Source of the DNA: Phyto melanocephala
Taxonomy: Eukaryota > Arthropoda > Insecta > Diptera > Rhinophoridae
DNA: 64,000 bases
Assembly: GCA_941918925.1 (NCBI GenBank)
Contig: OW799237.1
Location: forward strand, 92,477,015-92,541,014
Direction: 5' to 3'
In this document: one piece after another, positions 1-10,560 of the stretch
Layout of the letters: every line of letters starts with the position of its first letter
Numbering within the stretch: the first letter of the stretch is position 1
Made by a program: the position numbers and the translations under genes
The notes under the pieces: model-generated
Told to the model about the DNA's origin: nothing
What the model saw: the letters and a program-made list of their open reading frames with translations, nothing else
Database searches by the model: none

Positions 1-3000
1 CTTGTTGAATTTTCAAAAACGATGGACCCGACCACCAAAGATCAAGCTCGAGCAGTTGGTCAGCCATTATACCTCGAGATGCACAGTCCGCAGGATTCTG
101 CTTGCCACTCACATGTCTCCATACATTGCGTGGCAGAGTTTCTAAAATTTCGGACGTGCGGTTTCCTACAAACGTTTTTAGTTTGGTTGGTTGCATAGAC
201 AGCCATGATAAAACCACTGTAGAATCACACCATGCGTAGATTTCAATTTGTTGATGAGGAAGTGACGATATAATTGACTTCATTAAACGTGCGAGAAGCA
301 GAGCTCCGCATAATTCCAATCTAGGTAAAGAAATTTGTTTCAGCGGTGCTACGCGAGTCTTCGATGCCACTAAGTTGACACAAAAATATCCATTTTCATC
401 CTTAAATCTACAATAAATGACCGCAGAATATGCCTTAGTAGAGGCATCACTAAAACCGTGAAGTTGAATGTTTGATTCAGCATTCGGTACATATCGAGGT
501 AACCTTAACTTAGACAGATTCTGTAAATCGTCCCTGTAGCTAAGCCACTGTTTTGCTAAGCTACCCGGCAGTGGTTCGTCCCATTGTAGATTAAGTAACC
601 ACAATTGTTGAAAAAGTATCTTAAATTTTATTACGACAGGAGAAACCAAACCAAGAGGGTCGAAGATTCGTGAAACGTCCGATATAACCTTTCGTTTTGA
701 CGCATTTGTAGCGTCACCCAAGTTGACTCTATATTGTATGCAATCCTCGTATGCGTTCCAATAAATGCCTAGAACCTTTGCTGCATTATCCACATTTCTT
801 TTCAAAAAGTCATGTTCTTCATCCTTAGATAGGGCTATGTCTGCACAATTCGACATCCATTTACTTAACTCGAGTCCGGCTTGTGAAAGTAGATCAATGA
901 GTTCCGCTTGCCTTAACATAAGTTCTTGAGCCGAGGAGGCCCCCGTTAGAACATCGTCAACGTAGAAATCTTCAAGTAGAATCTTTGACGCCTTAGGATG
1001 AGACTCCTTGTAGTCCCTTGCTAACTGTTCCAACACCCTTACAGACAAATATGGTGCGGACGCTGTTCCGTATGTGACGGTACATAATTGAAAATGTTTC
1101 AGAACGTCGGTTGGATTTTCTCTCCAGAGAATTCGCTGAAAATCCCGATGATCTTCCGAAACCCAAATTTGGCGAAACATTTTGATGATATCTGCCGAAA
1201 AGACAACCTTATGCAAACGAAAACGAAAACATACCGCAAATAAATTACGTTGAATTGATGGGCCAACTTGTAGCTTGTCATTTAGTGAGACATTATCTGC
1301 ATCCTGAAATGAGCCATCAAACACTACCCGTAATTTAGTACCGACAACCGGATGATGTGGTAAATAAAATAAACGTCCCTTGTTGACATCTATTTCCCCT
1401 GGTGAAAGTTCACGCATATGACCTAAATTGTGATACTCCGACATGAATTTAACATAGGCTTCCTTTAAAGTAGGATTCATCGAAAGTCTACGCTCCGTAG
1501 CATTAAATCTCTTAAGTGCTCCTTGAAATGTATCACCGAATGATGGATTCTCTTCATTAAATGGAAGTTGTACGACATACCTTCCATCCGTATGCCTACT
1601 ATGTGTTTCTTGAAAATGTTGTTCGACGAGTGCTGCTTCACTGTCGCATCCTTTTTGCGCACCTGTTTCCTCAATTTCCCAAAAAGATTGAATTGATTTA
1701 TCAATATCTGCCAATGTTAAAAATGAGGACGATGATGATTGTTGTGGGTTGGACGACATTACCGAGGTTATAACCCAGCCGAAAATTGTAGAAATAGCCA
1801 TTGTGTTACCCTTTTCATCAAGTAGCTTCTCTTGGGTGAACACATCCCATACGTAGTCAGCACCCAGTAAAATGTCAATGGGATTTCGACGATTAAATGA
1901 TGGATCAGCAAGATGAACCATATTTATTCTACCGTAGTCATAACGTGTGATGGTACTCCTTGGGAGTGACGAAGTTATACGACCTAAAATGTGTACCTGG
2001 ACGTCCATAGAAATATTCGAAGTTCTGGATCTTATGTGCAAATAAGTATGACCATGCGTTGATTCAGCCTTTACCGACGAAATTCCAGTAAGAGCGATTT
2101 TAGAGTGATTCCGATGTAAACCTAAACGTTTTATACAATCTTCCGTGATATACGACAATTCCGATGCAGTGTCAAGTAGAACACGGCATGAGATGAAGTG
2201 TCCCTTGTGGTCACGAACATCTACTAACGCTGTGGGAAGAATATGTGTAAGATTTCTCCGCATAAACGATACAGAGTTATCTTGAGACACAACCGTATTG
2301 AGCGACACTGGTCGCGAGCAATTACGTTCCGATGTGGGCCTATTACAACTGGGAAACTCCGACGACACAGCAACTTGAGCCTGATTAGCCGGAGAAACGC
2401 GAGCATAATGAATAAGTGAGTGATGATTTCCGTTACAAGATTGGCATTTGTGTTGAGACTTACATTTATTAGCAGAGTGGCCTATACGAAGGCAATTAAA
2501 ACAAAGACCTTTTTTCCTTACAATTAAACGACGTTGCTCAATATTTAACGATAGAAAATGTGAGCACTTATACGTTGGATGATCAATAGAGCCGCAATCA
2601 AAACATTTGTGTTGTATATTTGTAGACACCAGCGATGTAGAGGGGTTTTTTCTAGAATGAGGCGATTTAACTACAGTGTTTTTACCTAATTCCAGTTCTT
2701 CACAGCATTGATCCAAGAATTTTAGAAATTGCGATATGGTAGGTTTTACCTCTTCACGCGATTTTTCAATCCATTTACGGCGAGATTCAGGGTCAAGTTT
2801 ATTTTGTAAAATGTAGATAAGCCAATGATCACGCTCGTTGCAATCAATTGCATCCAAACCCCGAATTACTTCGTTCGAGATATCAGATATCTTCCGTATA
2901 CCAACCGAATTTTCCTCCCGTAAAGAAGGGAGGCCCATAAATGTTTCAATATATGACGTTACGATATGACGAGGACGATCAAACCGCTCTTTGAGTCGAC

Positions 3001-3604
3001 TCCATGCTGCGTTGTATGATAATTCCGAAATTTGCATGTGTTTAATTATATTCGCTGCGTCATCCTTTAAAACTGATTTTAGATATTGAAATTTCTGAAT
3101 ATTAGATAAATTTGGTCTAGAATCTATTGCGCTAACGAACAGATCTCTAAACGCTGGCCATTCCTTATAAATGCCAGTAAATGGTTCTATACGAATTTTA
3201 GGTAAGTCCTCGTTTCGAGAAGTTGATGGAGCATCAAGTCGCTGTAGCAAAGTTGAATGTTGCTCAGCAAGCCGAGAAAACATTTCTGTATGTGGTTCTG
3301 GAGTAGAAACAACTGGATTAAAAGATTTTAAAACGCGTTTAAACCACGCCTGACATGCGATGAATTTTTCTTCATAGGTTACCGTTTCCTCTTCAGGATC
3401 TACGAAGCCTTCTTCTTCTTCATGATTGTATAATTCGCTTGTAAGTTCTGTTAACTTTTCCCACGCAGATTCTAATCGAACAATACGCGCTTCTATTTGT
3501 TCCGCAAATAATTCCTCTGGTGGTTGACGAATAAACGTATATGCGCGAGTAATTGCGCCCTTTTCAACTCGACGTTTTGTTTGAATTGTTTTAATCGAAG
3601 CCAT
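1..3604 (-). CDS. BEL/Pao retrotransposon Gag-Pol polyprotein, intact but cut by the window edge
   Basis: One open frame of 1,201 codons runs from ATG at 3604 to the left edge with no stop; I checked every line for in-frame stops. The start context CAACATGG fits the fly consensus. Residues 1 to about 330 are a Gag-like region with an acidic run near residue 65. Three zinc knuckles follow (CFDCGSIDHPTYKC, CFNCLRIGHSANKC and a third ending NHHSLIH). An aspartic protease motif LLDTASELSYI has its Asp at about 478. The reverse transcriptase has FSADIIKMF (Asp about 805) and FYVDDVL (Asp pair about 883-884). An RNase H-like segment contains GFSDAST (Asp about 1053). The Gag, protease, RT, RNase H order with a single fused frame is typical of BEL/Pao. 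The integrase and 3' LTR would lie beyond the edge. The lack of decay suggests a young, possibly active copy. Confidence 0.95.
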   Translation of the reverse strand, partial: MASIKTIQTKRRVEKGAITRAYTFIRQPPEELFAEQIEARIVRLESAWEKLTELTSELYNHEEEEGFVDPEEETVTYEEKFIACQAWFKRVLKSFNPVVSTPEPHTEMFSRLAEQHSTLLQRLDAPSTSRNEDLPKIRIEPFTGIYKEWPAFRDLFVSAIDSRPNLSNIQKFQYLKSVLKDDAANIIKHMQISELSYNAAWSRLKERFDRPRHIVTSYIETFMGLPSLREENSVGIRKISDISNEVIRGLDAIDCNERDHWLIYILQNKLDPESRRKWIEKSREEVKPTISQFLKFLDQCCEELELGKNTVVKSPHSRKNPSTSLVSTNIQHKCFDCGSIDHPTYKCSHFLSLNIEQRRLIVRKKGLCFNCLRIGHSANKCKSQHKCQSCNGNHHSLIHYARVSPANQAQVAVSSEFPSCNRPTSERNCSRPVSLNTVVSQDNSVSFMRRNLTHILPTALVDVRDHKGHFISCRVLLDTASELSYITEDCIKRLGLHRNHSKIALTGISSVKAESTHGHTYLHIRSRTSNISMDVQVHILGRITSSLPRSTITRYDYGRINMVHLADPSFNRRNPIDILLGADYVWDVFTQEKLLDEKGNTMAISTIFGWVITSVMSSNPQQSSSSSFLTLADIDKSIQSFWEIEETGAQKGCDSEAALVEQHFQETHSRHTDGRYVVQLPFNEENPSFGDTFQGALKRFNATERRLSMNPTLKEAYVKFMSEYHNLGHMRELSPGEIDVNKGRLFYLPHHPVVGTKLRVVFDGSFQDADNVSLNDKLQVGPSIQRNLFAVCFRFRLHKVVFSADIIKMFRQIWVSEDHRDFQRILWRENPTDVLKHFQLCTVTYGTASAPYLSVRVLEQLARDYKESHPKASKILLEDFYVDDVLTGASSAQELMLRQAELIDLLSQAGLELSKWMSNCADIALSKDEEHDFLKRNVDNAAKVLGIYWNAYEDCIQYRVNLGDATNASKRKVISDVSRIFDPLGLVSPVVIKFKILFQQLWLLNLQWDEPLPGSLAKQWLSYRDDLQNLSKLRLPRYVPNAESNIQLHGFSDASTKAYSAVIYCRFKDENGYFCVNLVASKTRVAPLKQISLPRLELCGALLLARLMKSIISSLPHQQIEIYAWCDSTVVLSWLSMQPTKLKTFVGNRTSEILETLPRNVWRHVSGKQNPADCASRGIMADQLLELDLWWSGPSFLKIQQ

Positions 3605-4031
3605 GTTGATTTAAATAACAAATAATTAAAATTTCTACTTACAGCTTTAATCACAAAGTAATATATTGTATTGTTTTGTTGCCTGTAGTTTGTTGCCTGC
3701 CGCTTTGTGTATGTTCCAATTTGTACTAAATTGTCTCTATCTACCGACGAATTGTTTATTGTTATGCACACACAAGAATTATATTTATGTATTAGTTTAA
3801 ATCGCACACGCACCACGACAACAAATCTCTTGTTACTCTCAAATTTGTCTCTTATATTTTGCAAAAACCGCACACGCACACTAATATGTTTTTTCTTAAG
3901 AATTATTTTATAAGCGCACACGCACAGCAACAATTTAACTTTTCTATGTACTTTATTTTCTGTTATTTTCTTGTGTTTTTTCGATGCAGGTGTTCATGCA
4001 GTCGACACCGGCGCCGAAATTCTTAGACGAT
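3605..4031 (-). other. BEL/Pao untranslated leader between LTR and Gag start
   Basis: This stretch lies between the candidate LTR and the polyprotein ATG. Read on the minus strand it contains a GC-rich tract, TTTCGGCGCCGGTGTCGAC, about 15-30 bases after the LTR end. That is the expected place for a primer-binding site, though I cannot assign a tRNA. Several repeated CGCACACGCAC motifs occur at 3800-3925. No gene of its own is supported; open frames here are by-products. Confidence 0.6.
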
Positions 4032-4607
4032 TGTTGTTGTTAGTTTTTATTTTCGTTTTACTATGTATGCATGTAACTACACGCATGCACATACAACAAC
4101 TTTCAACGTATTTTTTTTTTCAAAACAACAATTTGCACACAAGCTTTGACTTGTTCTTATTCTCTTTTTTTTATGATTTGAATTTGTTTCTTTGTTTGTG
4201 TATTATACACCCCAATTTTTCTTATATGAACTTATGTACATATGTATGTATGTATATGTGAACCTTTTGTTTCCACACTTTTTGTCCAGAGGACCACAGT
4301 TTTAATTAAACGATTCGTTTATATACTTATGTATGTAAGTATATGTATATGAAACCTTTTGTTTCCACACTTTTTGTCCAGAGGACCACAGTTTTAATTA
4401 AACGATTTGTTTTTGTTTTATAAGTATCACAAACCCGCGACGATATGTTTGTGGATACCACCGAAATTGTGTCCAAAGAATCACTTTCCGTTTAAAGTAA
4501 TGCTTTTACCGAAAATGTTAACACTTCACTTTGTCCAAGATTTGGTTCGAAGGTCCAAATTTGTTGGTGAACTGACGTAGCTGGCCCGGATGCCAACTAT
4601 TCCTAAC
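4032..4607 (-). repeat. Candidate 5' LTR of the BEL/Pao element
   Basis: On the minus strand the block starts near CGTTAGGAATAGTTGG, close to the TGTTAGGAATAG start I expect for this kind of LTR, and ends with CTAACAACAACA just before the leader. It is about 576 bases. The partner 3' LTR lies outside the window, so both borders are inferred from position and terminal motifs rather than from LTR-LTR alignment. It holds a 92-base internal tandem duplication. Confidence 0.55.
4220..4403. repeat. 92-base tandem duplication inside the LTR
   Basis: The block containing AACCTTTTGTTTCCACACTT is present at 4261 and again at 4353, followed in both by TTTTTGTCCAGAGGACCACA and AATTAAACGATT. The period is 92 bases. 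The copies are nearly identical, with variation mainly in the TATGTATG-rich left part, so the duplication is recent or kept homogeneous. Confidence 0.85.
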
Positions 4608-6578
4608 GTTTGCCTGGAGATTACTCCACCAGACCCGAAATAATTACACGTACCACAATTATTTGCTTATTAATATTTGTATTTATTTATAAATAATGAG
4701 AGCGGACTGTATTTGTTTATGTGAGACACTTGTTGACAACTAAAACTTGTGTGTGTAGAGAAATGTATGTGAAGTAAAGTTACATGAGTGATTTAGTTAG
4801 GTTGTATTTAAGGGAAGTTTGATACAAGGGAATGGTTCCTCAACAATTTCCAATGATTTAAATGTTTGAAGCAGTGAACGAAAACAAACGAAACGAAACA
4901 CAGTACAAATCATCTAAGTCAGAAACTTTTCAATTTTCATGAATCGTTTTGTTTGCGAGCAAAACAAAACCACAAACTTTTCAATGCAAAAGATCATAAA
5001 CAAAACAATTCGGGTTTTGTACTTAGGCATTGCTTTGACGGTATGTTTCGTTTGAGTACGAAACAAGAATGAAACGTTTGCAAACGTTTGCAGAACAAAA
5101 AGATTATAACAATCATAATAACAATGCACCATTACCAATTTGCAAACTATAGTCAGTGACTTCATATCGTTATTAGGATCATAAAATTAATGTAGGTAGG
5201 TAAAATGTTAAAAAATTCCCAACAACAAGCAGCAATAAACATGTAGATTTTTTCATGTAAAGAGCAAATCAATCAGCAAACGTTTTGAAACGTTTGCAGA
5301 AAGTATTGTACTGTATTGTTTTGCATGTTACATATTGAAGTTGAGTACTTTTCGATTCTGGTTTTGTTTGCACTCATAGTACAAAACAATACAAAACAAA
5401 ATGCATGTACCGTTATCCTGGGTCTTGTTTCGTTTTGTTTTCCCTCTCTAAAATGATCGAAACAAAACTATTGGAAACGTTTCCTTTTGTTTGTTTTCGT
5501 ACTCTGGTTTGAAGATCTTTTAAAACATATTACTTTTCCAAATAGTTAATTGTTTTTAAATTTTTGTTAATTTTTGGCGATTTTTTTCGTTTGACACAAC
5601 TCACCAAAGTACTTTACGAGCATTCAGAAAACTACAATAAATTAGTATAGTTGCTTTAAAACTATTTATAACAACAATGTACATAAATATTTTAGTAATA
5701 AAAAGTCAAGCATACTTTTAGGAAGTGGTTATTCGTTAGTATGCATACAGTCAACGACAAAGAAATAGGCTAAGCAAAGTGATATTAAAACAGGTATACC
5801 CAGCAAAAATAGACATGCAAAAGATATAATGAATACATGGGTTCGATTCCTAATGAAATTGTTCAATTAATAAATAAAATATAACAATACTAAAATTCAT
5901 ATTAACTTTTTATATAAATTTTTGTTATTAATTTTAAGCATCATTTAATTTAATGATTGAATTGCCGATAGACTTTAAATTACTTTTTGAACAAACTTTA
6001 TAGATTTCGGTAATTTTTCGGTAAATTTTGGAAATTCTGATGCATTTATTTGCTGGTTAAATTTTTTATTATTATGAATTATATAAAAAAAATTTTTTTT
6101 AATTAAATATTTTATTTAATCGAGCTTATTAAAAATAGAACAAAGAAACTAAGATATTATTAAATACCTGTCACAATTGTGTATCTGATGGTGTATCTTG
6201 TTTGATTGAGCACATTGTTGCCTACTGCTTCTCTGAATAATAATCCTTATAAGAAGGCAAGTTAAACTCCCGCTTGCATGGCAAATATACTAAAGTTCCT
6301 AGGGCTCTGATCGACATGTTAAAAAGTTTTGATTTTTCTATGGACAGGATTCGAAAGCCTTTTTCAGCCAATTTGCTTTTCAGTAATCAGGGTGCAGGTA
6401 CAACGTTTTTATTCGACAAAGGACATTTCAGTCTGAAAATCAATCAGACAAATTTTTCACTCATCTATGATTGCTAAACTTCTAGGTGTAAGATTTCATT
6501 TGTGTATTTTAAAGCCTAATGAACTCCCAAAGGAAATATTAGACTAGATTTTTGACATTTACAATCAGTACACACAAA
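4608..6578. other. Gene-free AT-rich DNA with a GAAACG/CGTTTTG-rich core
   Basis: No supported gene. From about 4870 to 5510 the sequence is full of GAAACGAAAC, AAACGTTTGC and CGTTTTGTTT motifs. Its two edges are loosely inverted (ACGAAAACAAACGAAACGAA near 4877; the reverse complement reads ACGAAAACAAACAAAAGGAA near 5500), suggesting a decayed foldback element. The remainder is AT-rich with short unsupported frames. Confidence 0.5.
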
Positions 6579-6580
6579 TA

Positions 6581-7134
6581 AAGGGTCCGCCATCTAACGT
6601 TTTTTTTCAACAAGTACTTATTTCGTGAATGGTAACACTTAGCTCATGTCTGATTTGACAGATAATTAGTTTTATCCTTCCGCTGAACAAATATGGTTGT
6701 GCATACGCTTGAACAACGCTGAGAAATATTGCGACATTACTTTGGCCGATTTTGCCAAAACAAAATCATCTTTTCAGATAAAGCTCATTTTGATCTTGGC
6801 GGGTATGTTAGCAAGCAAAATTGTCGCATTTGGGGTACAGAAAACCCGCACGCATACATTGAAAAGCCGATACACCCAAAACGAGTCACTGTTTGGTGCA
6901 GATTTTGCTCCAGAAGCATAATTGGGCCATTTTTCTTCGAAAATGAGCAAGGAGTGGCCGAAGCCAATGGCGATCATTATCGGGCCATGTTGAACGAATT
7001 TTCGTTCACAAAAATTGAAGAGGAGGATAGTGGCAACATTTGGTTTCAACAGGACGGCGCTACGTGCCACACAGCCGAAGCTACACTTTTTTAATAGCAT
7101 TTTCAAAAAAAACAAAGTTGTTTGGCGGACCCTT
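6581..7134 (+). mobile_element. Non-autonomous mariner-type element, 554 bases, TA target duplication
   Basis: The ends are perfect inverted repeats AAGGGTCCGCCA / TGGCGGACCCTT, flanked by TA at 6579-6580 and 7135-7136. The interior retains pieces of a mariner-type transposase but is far shorter than a full element of about 1.3 kb. A second, longer member of the same family lies at 62092-63993. Confidence 0.9.
6693..7094 (+). pseudogene. Broken mariner-type transposase in the 554-base element
   Basis: The frame starts MVVHTLEQR and hits TGA at the tenth codon. It resumes in other frames with FSDKAHFDLGGYVSKQNCRIW, then IIGPFFFENEQ and NIWFQQDGATCHTA. The first and second catalytic aspartates are present (SDKAHF, QQDGAT), but the N-terminal DNA-binding part is deleted and everything after CHTAEATLF is missing. 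It cannot encode a working transposase. The internal deletion matches that of the copy at 62 kb. Confidence 0.85.
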
Positions 7135-7149
7135 TATACAGATGCATCC

Positions 7150-7745
7150 TTTAATATTGCTACCAAATTATACAGACTTAATTTAAAATTCAGTCATCGA
7201 TTCGCGCAATTTGTAGATGAAAAAATTTTGTTCAGCGATAAGGTTTATTTTTTGGGCATAAAGGGTTTGCTAATAAACAAAATTTCCACACATGGAGTCA
7301 GATAAATCACAATTAAACAACAAAATCTATAAAATAAAAAACAGACAATAATTAACACGACCTCATTTCTTCGAAAATTAATCCAGAGTTCGCACTACGG
7401 TCAATGGAGATCGTTAGCGCAGCGTGATCAATGATTTTTGTATGAAAATATGAATTACTTCATGAGATTCACAACCTCAACCATTGATTTATTAAAATCA
7501 AAATTTGGCAATAAATCGATAGGCCTTCAAAGTCGTACGATAAAGGATCTTTCGATTATATCCTATGGAACCACATAAAGTCACTTGCTTCTAGAGCTGA
7601 TCAATCAGCAAAAAACGATATCTTGCAGGACATACGACCTACAATACTGGAAAAATGTCAAAAATAACTTGGCCCAGAATGAGCTTCGTCATAAATAGCA
7701 CAAAAATTATACTGTTGATATTCGTAGGGATCTATTTTTCTAGTC
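7150..7745 (+). pseudogene. Old mariner-type transposase relic, separate from the preceding element
   Basis: Fragments in shifting frames recall mariner catalytic regions: EKILFSDKVYFLGIKG near 7218, DYILWNHIKSLASRADQSAK around 7552-7612, and DILQDIRPTILEKCQ downstream. Stops and frameshifts are frequent and no terminal repeats are visible. The sequence differs from the 554-base element next to it, so it is a second, much older insertion. Confidence 0.6.
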
Positions 7746-7860
7746 CTTTTAGAATAAAATATAAAAAGTATTGTGAATTGTATTAATAAAGGCGTATTTT
7801 TACAGGCTTATATAAAATTAAAAACATTTATTATCAAAGAATTTACTTCAATTAATTATT

Positions 7861-8209
7861 CCCCTGCATAAATAAATGAAATCAAGGCGAAATTAACAAA
7901 TTTTAACACTATGCTCTCCCATCAGCTGTTGTAACGAGGTTACTCTGTGTATATGCCTTGATTATAATCCTGATCAATTGTATTTTTTGTAAGTTTTAAT
8001 AATTTACTTCATTATTTATTTGTTGTCTAAATAAAATTGACAAAATTACTGCATTACCTAATCATAGATGACAACTTTCGAATCAAAGCGAATTCATACA
8101 GGTGAAATCAAGGCGAATTCATACAGGTGAAATTATCAGCCCAGCTGATTGTGAAACATTTTGTCAAAATTGGTTGAATTCGCTTTGATTTCATTTATTA
8201 ATGCAGGGA
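7861..8209. mobile_element. MITE with 31-base inverted ends
   Basis: CCCCTGCATAAATAAATGAA at 7861, continuing ATCAAGGCGAA, is the inverted partner of TTCGCTTTGATTTCATTTAT at 8179, continuing TAATGCAGGGA, with about three mismatches. Inside, the phrase GCGAATTCATACAGGTGAAAT recurs near 8089 and 8113. No coding capacity. The right end continues directly into the 318-base duplication. Confidence 0.7.
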
Positions 8210-8802
8210 TAGGAAATGTGATTTTGGTTTCGGTATTAAACAATTAACTTGAGTGTACTTTTTTGACAATAAATGTGCTTAATTTATGTATATTTTTTGC
8301 TTTTGCGTCATTAATAATGTGTTTAAAAAATTTATAGTCTGTTTTTAATCAAATTTTATTATATTTAATATGTAAAAACAACTTTTCCATCCCTGATATA
8401 CGAATTGGCCTTGACATAAAACATCCCATGAAAAGTTGCTTTGTTGTATCAATTCGCCGTTGCATATACCTTATGGATATGCCTTGGGTGAAATTATAAG
8501 CCTTGAGTTCATTTTTTAATGCAGGGATAGGAAATGTGATTTTGGTTTCGGTATTAAACAATTAACTTGAGTGTCCTTTTTTGATAATAAATGTGCTAAA
8601 TTTATGTATATTTGTTGCTTTTGCGTCATTAATAATGTGTTTAAAAAATTTATATTCTCTTTTTAACGAAATTTTATTATATTAAATATCTCATAACAAC
8701 TTTTCCATCCCTGATATACGCATTGGCCTTGCATTAAACATCCCCCGAAAAGTTGCTTTGTTGTATCAATTCGCCGTTGAGTATACCTTATGGATATGCC
8801 TT
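8203..8802. repeat. 318-base tandem duplication downstream of the first glycine-rich gene
   Basis: GCAGGGATAGGAAATGTGAT occurs at 8203 and 8521, and similarity continues through CATCCCTGATATACG and CAATTCGCCGTTG to TATGCCTTG. Unit length is 318 bases. Each unit begins with the terminal motif of the preceding MITE, so the duplication probably arose within or at the edge of that element family. Confidence 0.85.
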
Positions 8803-8845
8803 GTTTCGAATTAAAAATTTTCAAATTACACACACAACACAATTT

Positions 8846-8862
8846 TTTATTCAATATTTATT
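8846..8862 (-). terminator. Polyadenylation signals of the 8.9-kb gene
   Basis: Two AATAAA hexamers on the minus strand (TTTATT at 8846-8851 and 8857-8862) lie 45-60 bases past the stop codon. Confidence 0.6.
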
Positions 8863-8906
8863 CACTTAGAAATATTCAAAAACATTTTAAATTAAAAACA
8901 CCGAGT

Positions 8907-9245
8907 CTATTTGCCATATCCAAAACTACTGCCGTACGATGATGCAGAAGCGCTAGCAGACGCGCTAGCAGATGCTCCAGAAATCCCACCACCACCTCTG
9001 TATGGTTTGCGAAAACCACCGAATTTGGGACGACGTAAACCGCCACCTCTACAGCAGGGACGACCACCAAAACTGCGAGATATGCGTTTTAATTCGGCAT
9101 TGTCACCATCTAAACGAGAATCTACTCCAGGTCTTGCATCAACGTTTTCCAAAGTTTCAATGGCATTTGGCAGATCCAAAGTAGGATGACAATTAACAAA
9201 GACCACCACAGCCACCAATATTGTTAAGCAAATTGAAACTTGCAT
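8907..9245 (-). CDS. Secreted glycine/serine-rich precursor with R-I-S-R processing site
   Basis: A 112-residue, single-exon protein. Residues 1-19 form a signal peptide ending near VNCHP. An acidic pro-region follows (LENVDARPGVDSRLDGDNAE) and ends at KRISR around residue 56. The mature part has SFGGRPCCRGGGLRR with two adjacent cysteines, basic Gly/Arg blocks (FGGFRKPYRGGGG), an alternating Ala-Ser run of six repeats, and the tail FGYGK. A TATA box, initiator and poly(A) signals fit a real gene. The pro-region and R-x-x-R site resemble those of the genes at 24.2, 27.4 and 33.7 kb. Function is unknown; a processed antimicrobial or structural (glue, cuticle) peptide is possible. The paired cysteines are unique in this set. 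Confidence 0.85.
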   Translation of the reverse strand: MQVSICLTILVAVVVFVNCHPTLDLPNAIETLENVDARPGVDSRLDGDNAELKRISRSFGGRPCCRGGGLRRPKFGGFRKPYRGGGGISGASASASASASASSYGSSFGYGK

Positions 9246-9312
9246 TCTAAAGCCTTTTTAATGAAACGCTTATTACACTAAGTGTCTGTGTTTCTTTCAC
9301 TTAACAAATGCA

Positions 9313-9350
9313 AACTGAATTCAAATCCTTAAACTGCATGGAATTTATAG
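9313..9350 (-). promoter_or_regulatory. Core promoter of the 8.9-kb gene
   Basis: On the minus strand TATAAATT (9343-9350) is followed about 32 bases later by the insect initiator TTCAGTTTG (TCAGTT at 9313-9318). The spacing is textbook for flies and leaves a 5' untranslated leader of about 70 bases. Confidence 0.7.
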
Positions 9351-10322
9351 TAAATTATTGTCACTTCGACAATTTCATAGAAATTCTTTTGTAAAACCCC
9401 CAATAATTTAGTAACAAAAACTAAAAAGTTCTTAATAAAAATCTTATTAATTAGAAATTACGTTTAGATATTAATTGCCCAATCATCCTCTAATTAATTA
9501 CAAGTAAAATGTATAAAAAAAAGAAATCACTTAAAATAGTTAGCTTTGTAATATTGTTTGAAACAACCGTAGAAATAAAATTTTTTTATAAAAAATTGCA
9601 TAAATGATTTTATAGGTGGTTTGTTAAAAACAACAAAGATTGTGATTTATTTTAGACTCCAACAATTTGATGACTTTTAAATTAATTATGGAATTTTAAT
9701 TTCAAAGTAAAGAACAAAAATTATTTGTATATAATAGGCAATAATTATTAATCATTTTTAAAAGTATTTTTTTCTATTAAGGTAGAATTGTTTAAATATA
9801 TTTAAAAAGTAATTTTTCCCACTTTGATGGGGGTGTATATTAAAGGACTGCATGGTAACACAATCAATACTTACAAGTTATTGTTTAACGAATTCATTAC
9901 TTCAAGTCATTTATGTTTAACTTTGCCTACCAAATGATTAAATATGCATAAGAAATTGACAAAGCGAAAACAACTAAATAAAGAAGAATTGGATAGTTCA
10001 CAGCGGTGTCCTAACTGTCGTATTATCATTAAGTCATAATTTTTAAAAATTTTAAAAATTACAATAAACAATAAAAAACTTTTTTATCATTTTGTGATTT
10101 TTTTGAGAAGTAATGTACTTATGACACTTAGGACACCCTTGCGAATTAGCCCGATATTTATAAGAACAAGACACAAACATATGAAAGCACAACAAATAAA
10201 GATGATTTGATTTTATTACTCATCATTGAATTCAGTGTTTTTCCCCTTGTTTTTATCACAATAAAAAAAAAATGAAAATGACAAAATTATATTTTACTAT
10301 GAAAGCCACTAAGAACATAAGC
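9351..10322. other. AT-rich intergenic DNA, nothing recognised
   Basis: No frame, terminal repeat or RNA structure that I can support. Composition is AT-rich throughout. Confidence 0.6.
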
Positions 10323-10560
10323 TAAGGTAGGTTGATAATAAGGGCACTAAAAGCCCAAACCCATGACAGGTAAACACATCTGCCCAACTGGCATGTTGTG
10401 CGCGCTCTAAAGTAAAAAAAACTCCCTCTACTCCACTCAATGTAATTCCTTATGGATCTCATTCTCAATTCATTCTTCTTAGGTATTTCATGTTCGGCAA
10501 TACACCCAAACGCAGAACATTGAAAAAGATAATGTTCCAAAATCTTCTACTCTTCCATTT
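10323..10560 (-). pseudogene. 3' end of a LINE, same family as at 12.9 kb
   Basis: Read on the minus strand this encodes EHYLFQCSAFGCIAEHEIPK and ends with GTTTGGGCTTTT and a CAACCTACCTTAG tail. The copy at 12945-13232 shares GCGTTTGGG, the GATCCATAAGG and TACATTGAG stretches, the ACAACATGCCA block and the same tail. The conserved Cys and HxLFxC pattern is that found after the RNase H domain of many insect LINEs. Only the last 240 bases are present, as expected of 5' truncation. Confidence 0.65.

Noticed and set aside
3493..3933. 146-codon minus-strand frame over the retrotransposon leader
   Set aside because: It overlaps the start of Gag-Pol in another register and consists of leader sequence; no motif supports it.
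3971..4261. 96-codon plus-strand frame in the LTR
   Set aside because: Antisense translation of LTR and leader sequence; low-complexity hydrophobic product.
8911..9189. Plus-strand Pro-rich frame opposite the 8.9-kb gene
   Set aside because: By-product of Gly codons read on the other strand; the minus frame has signal peptide, TATA box and poly(A) signals.
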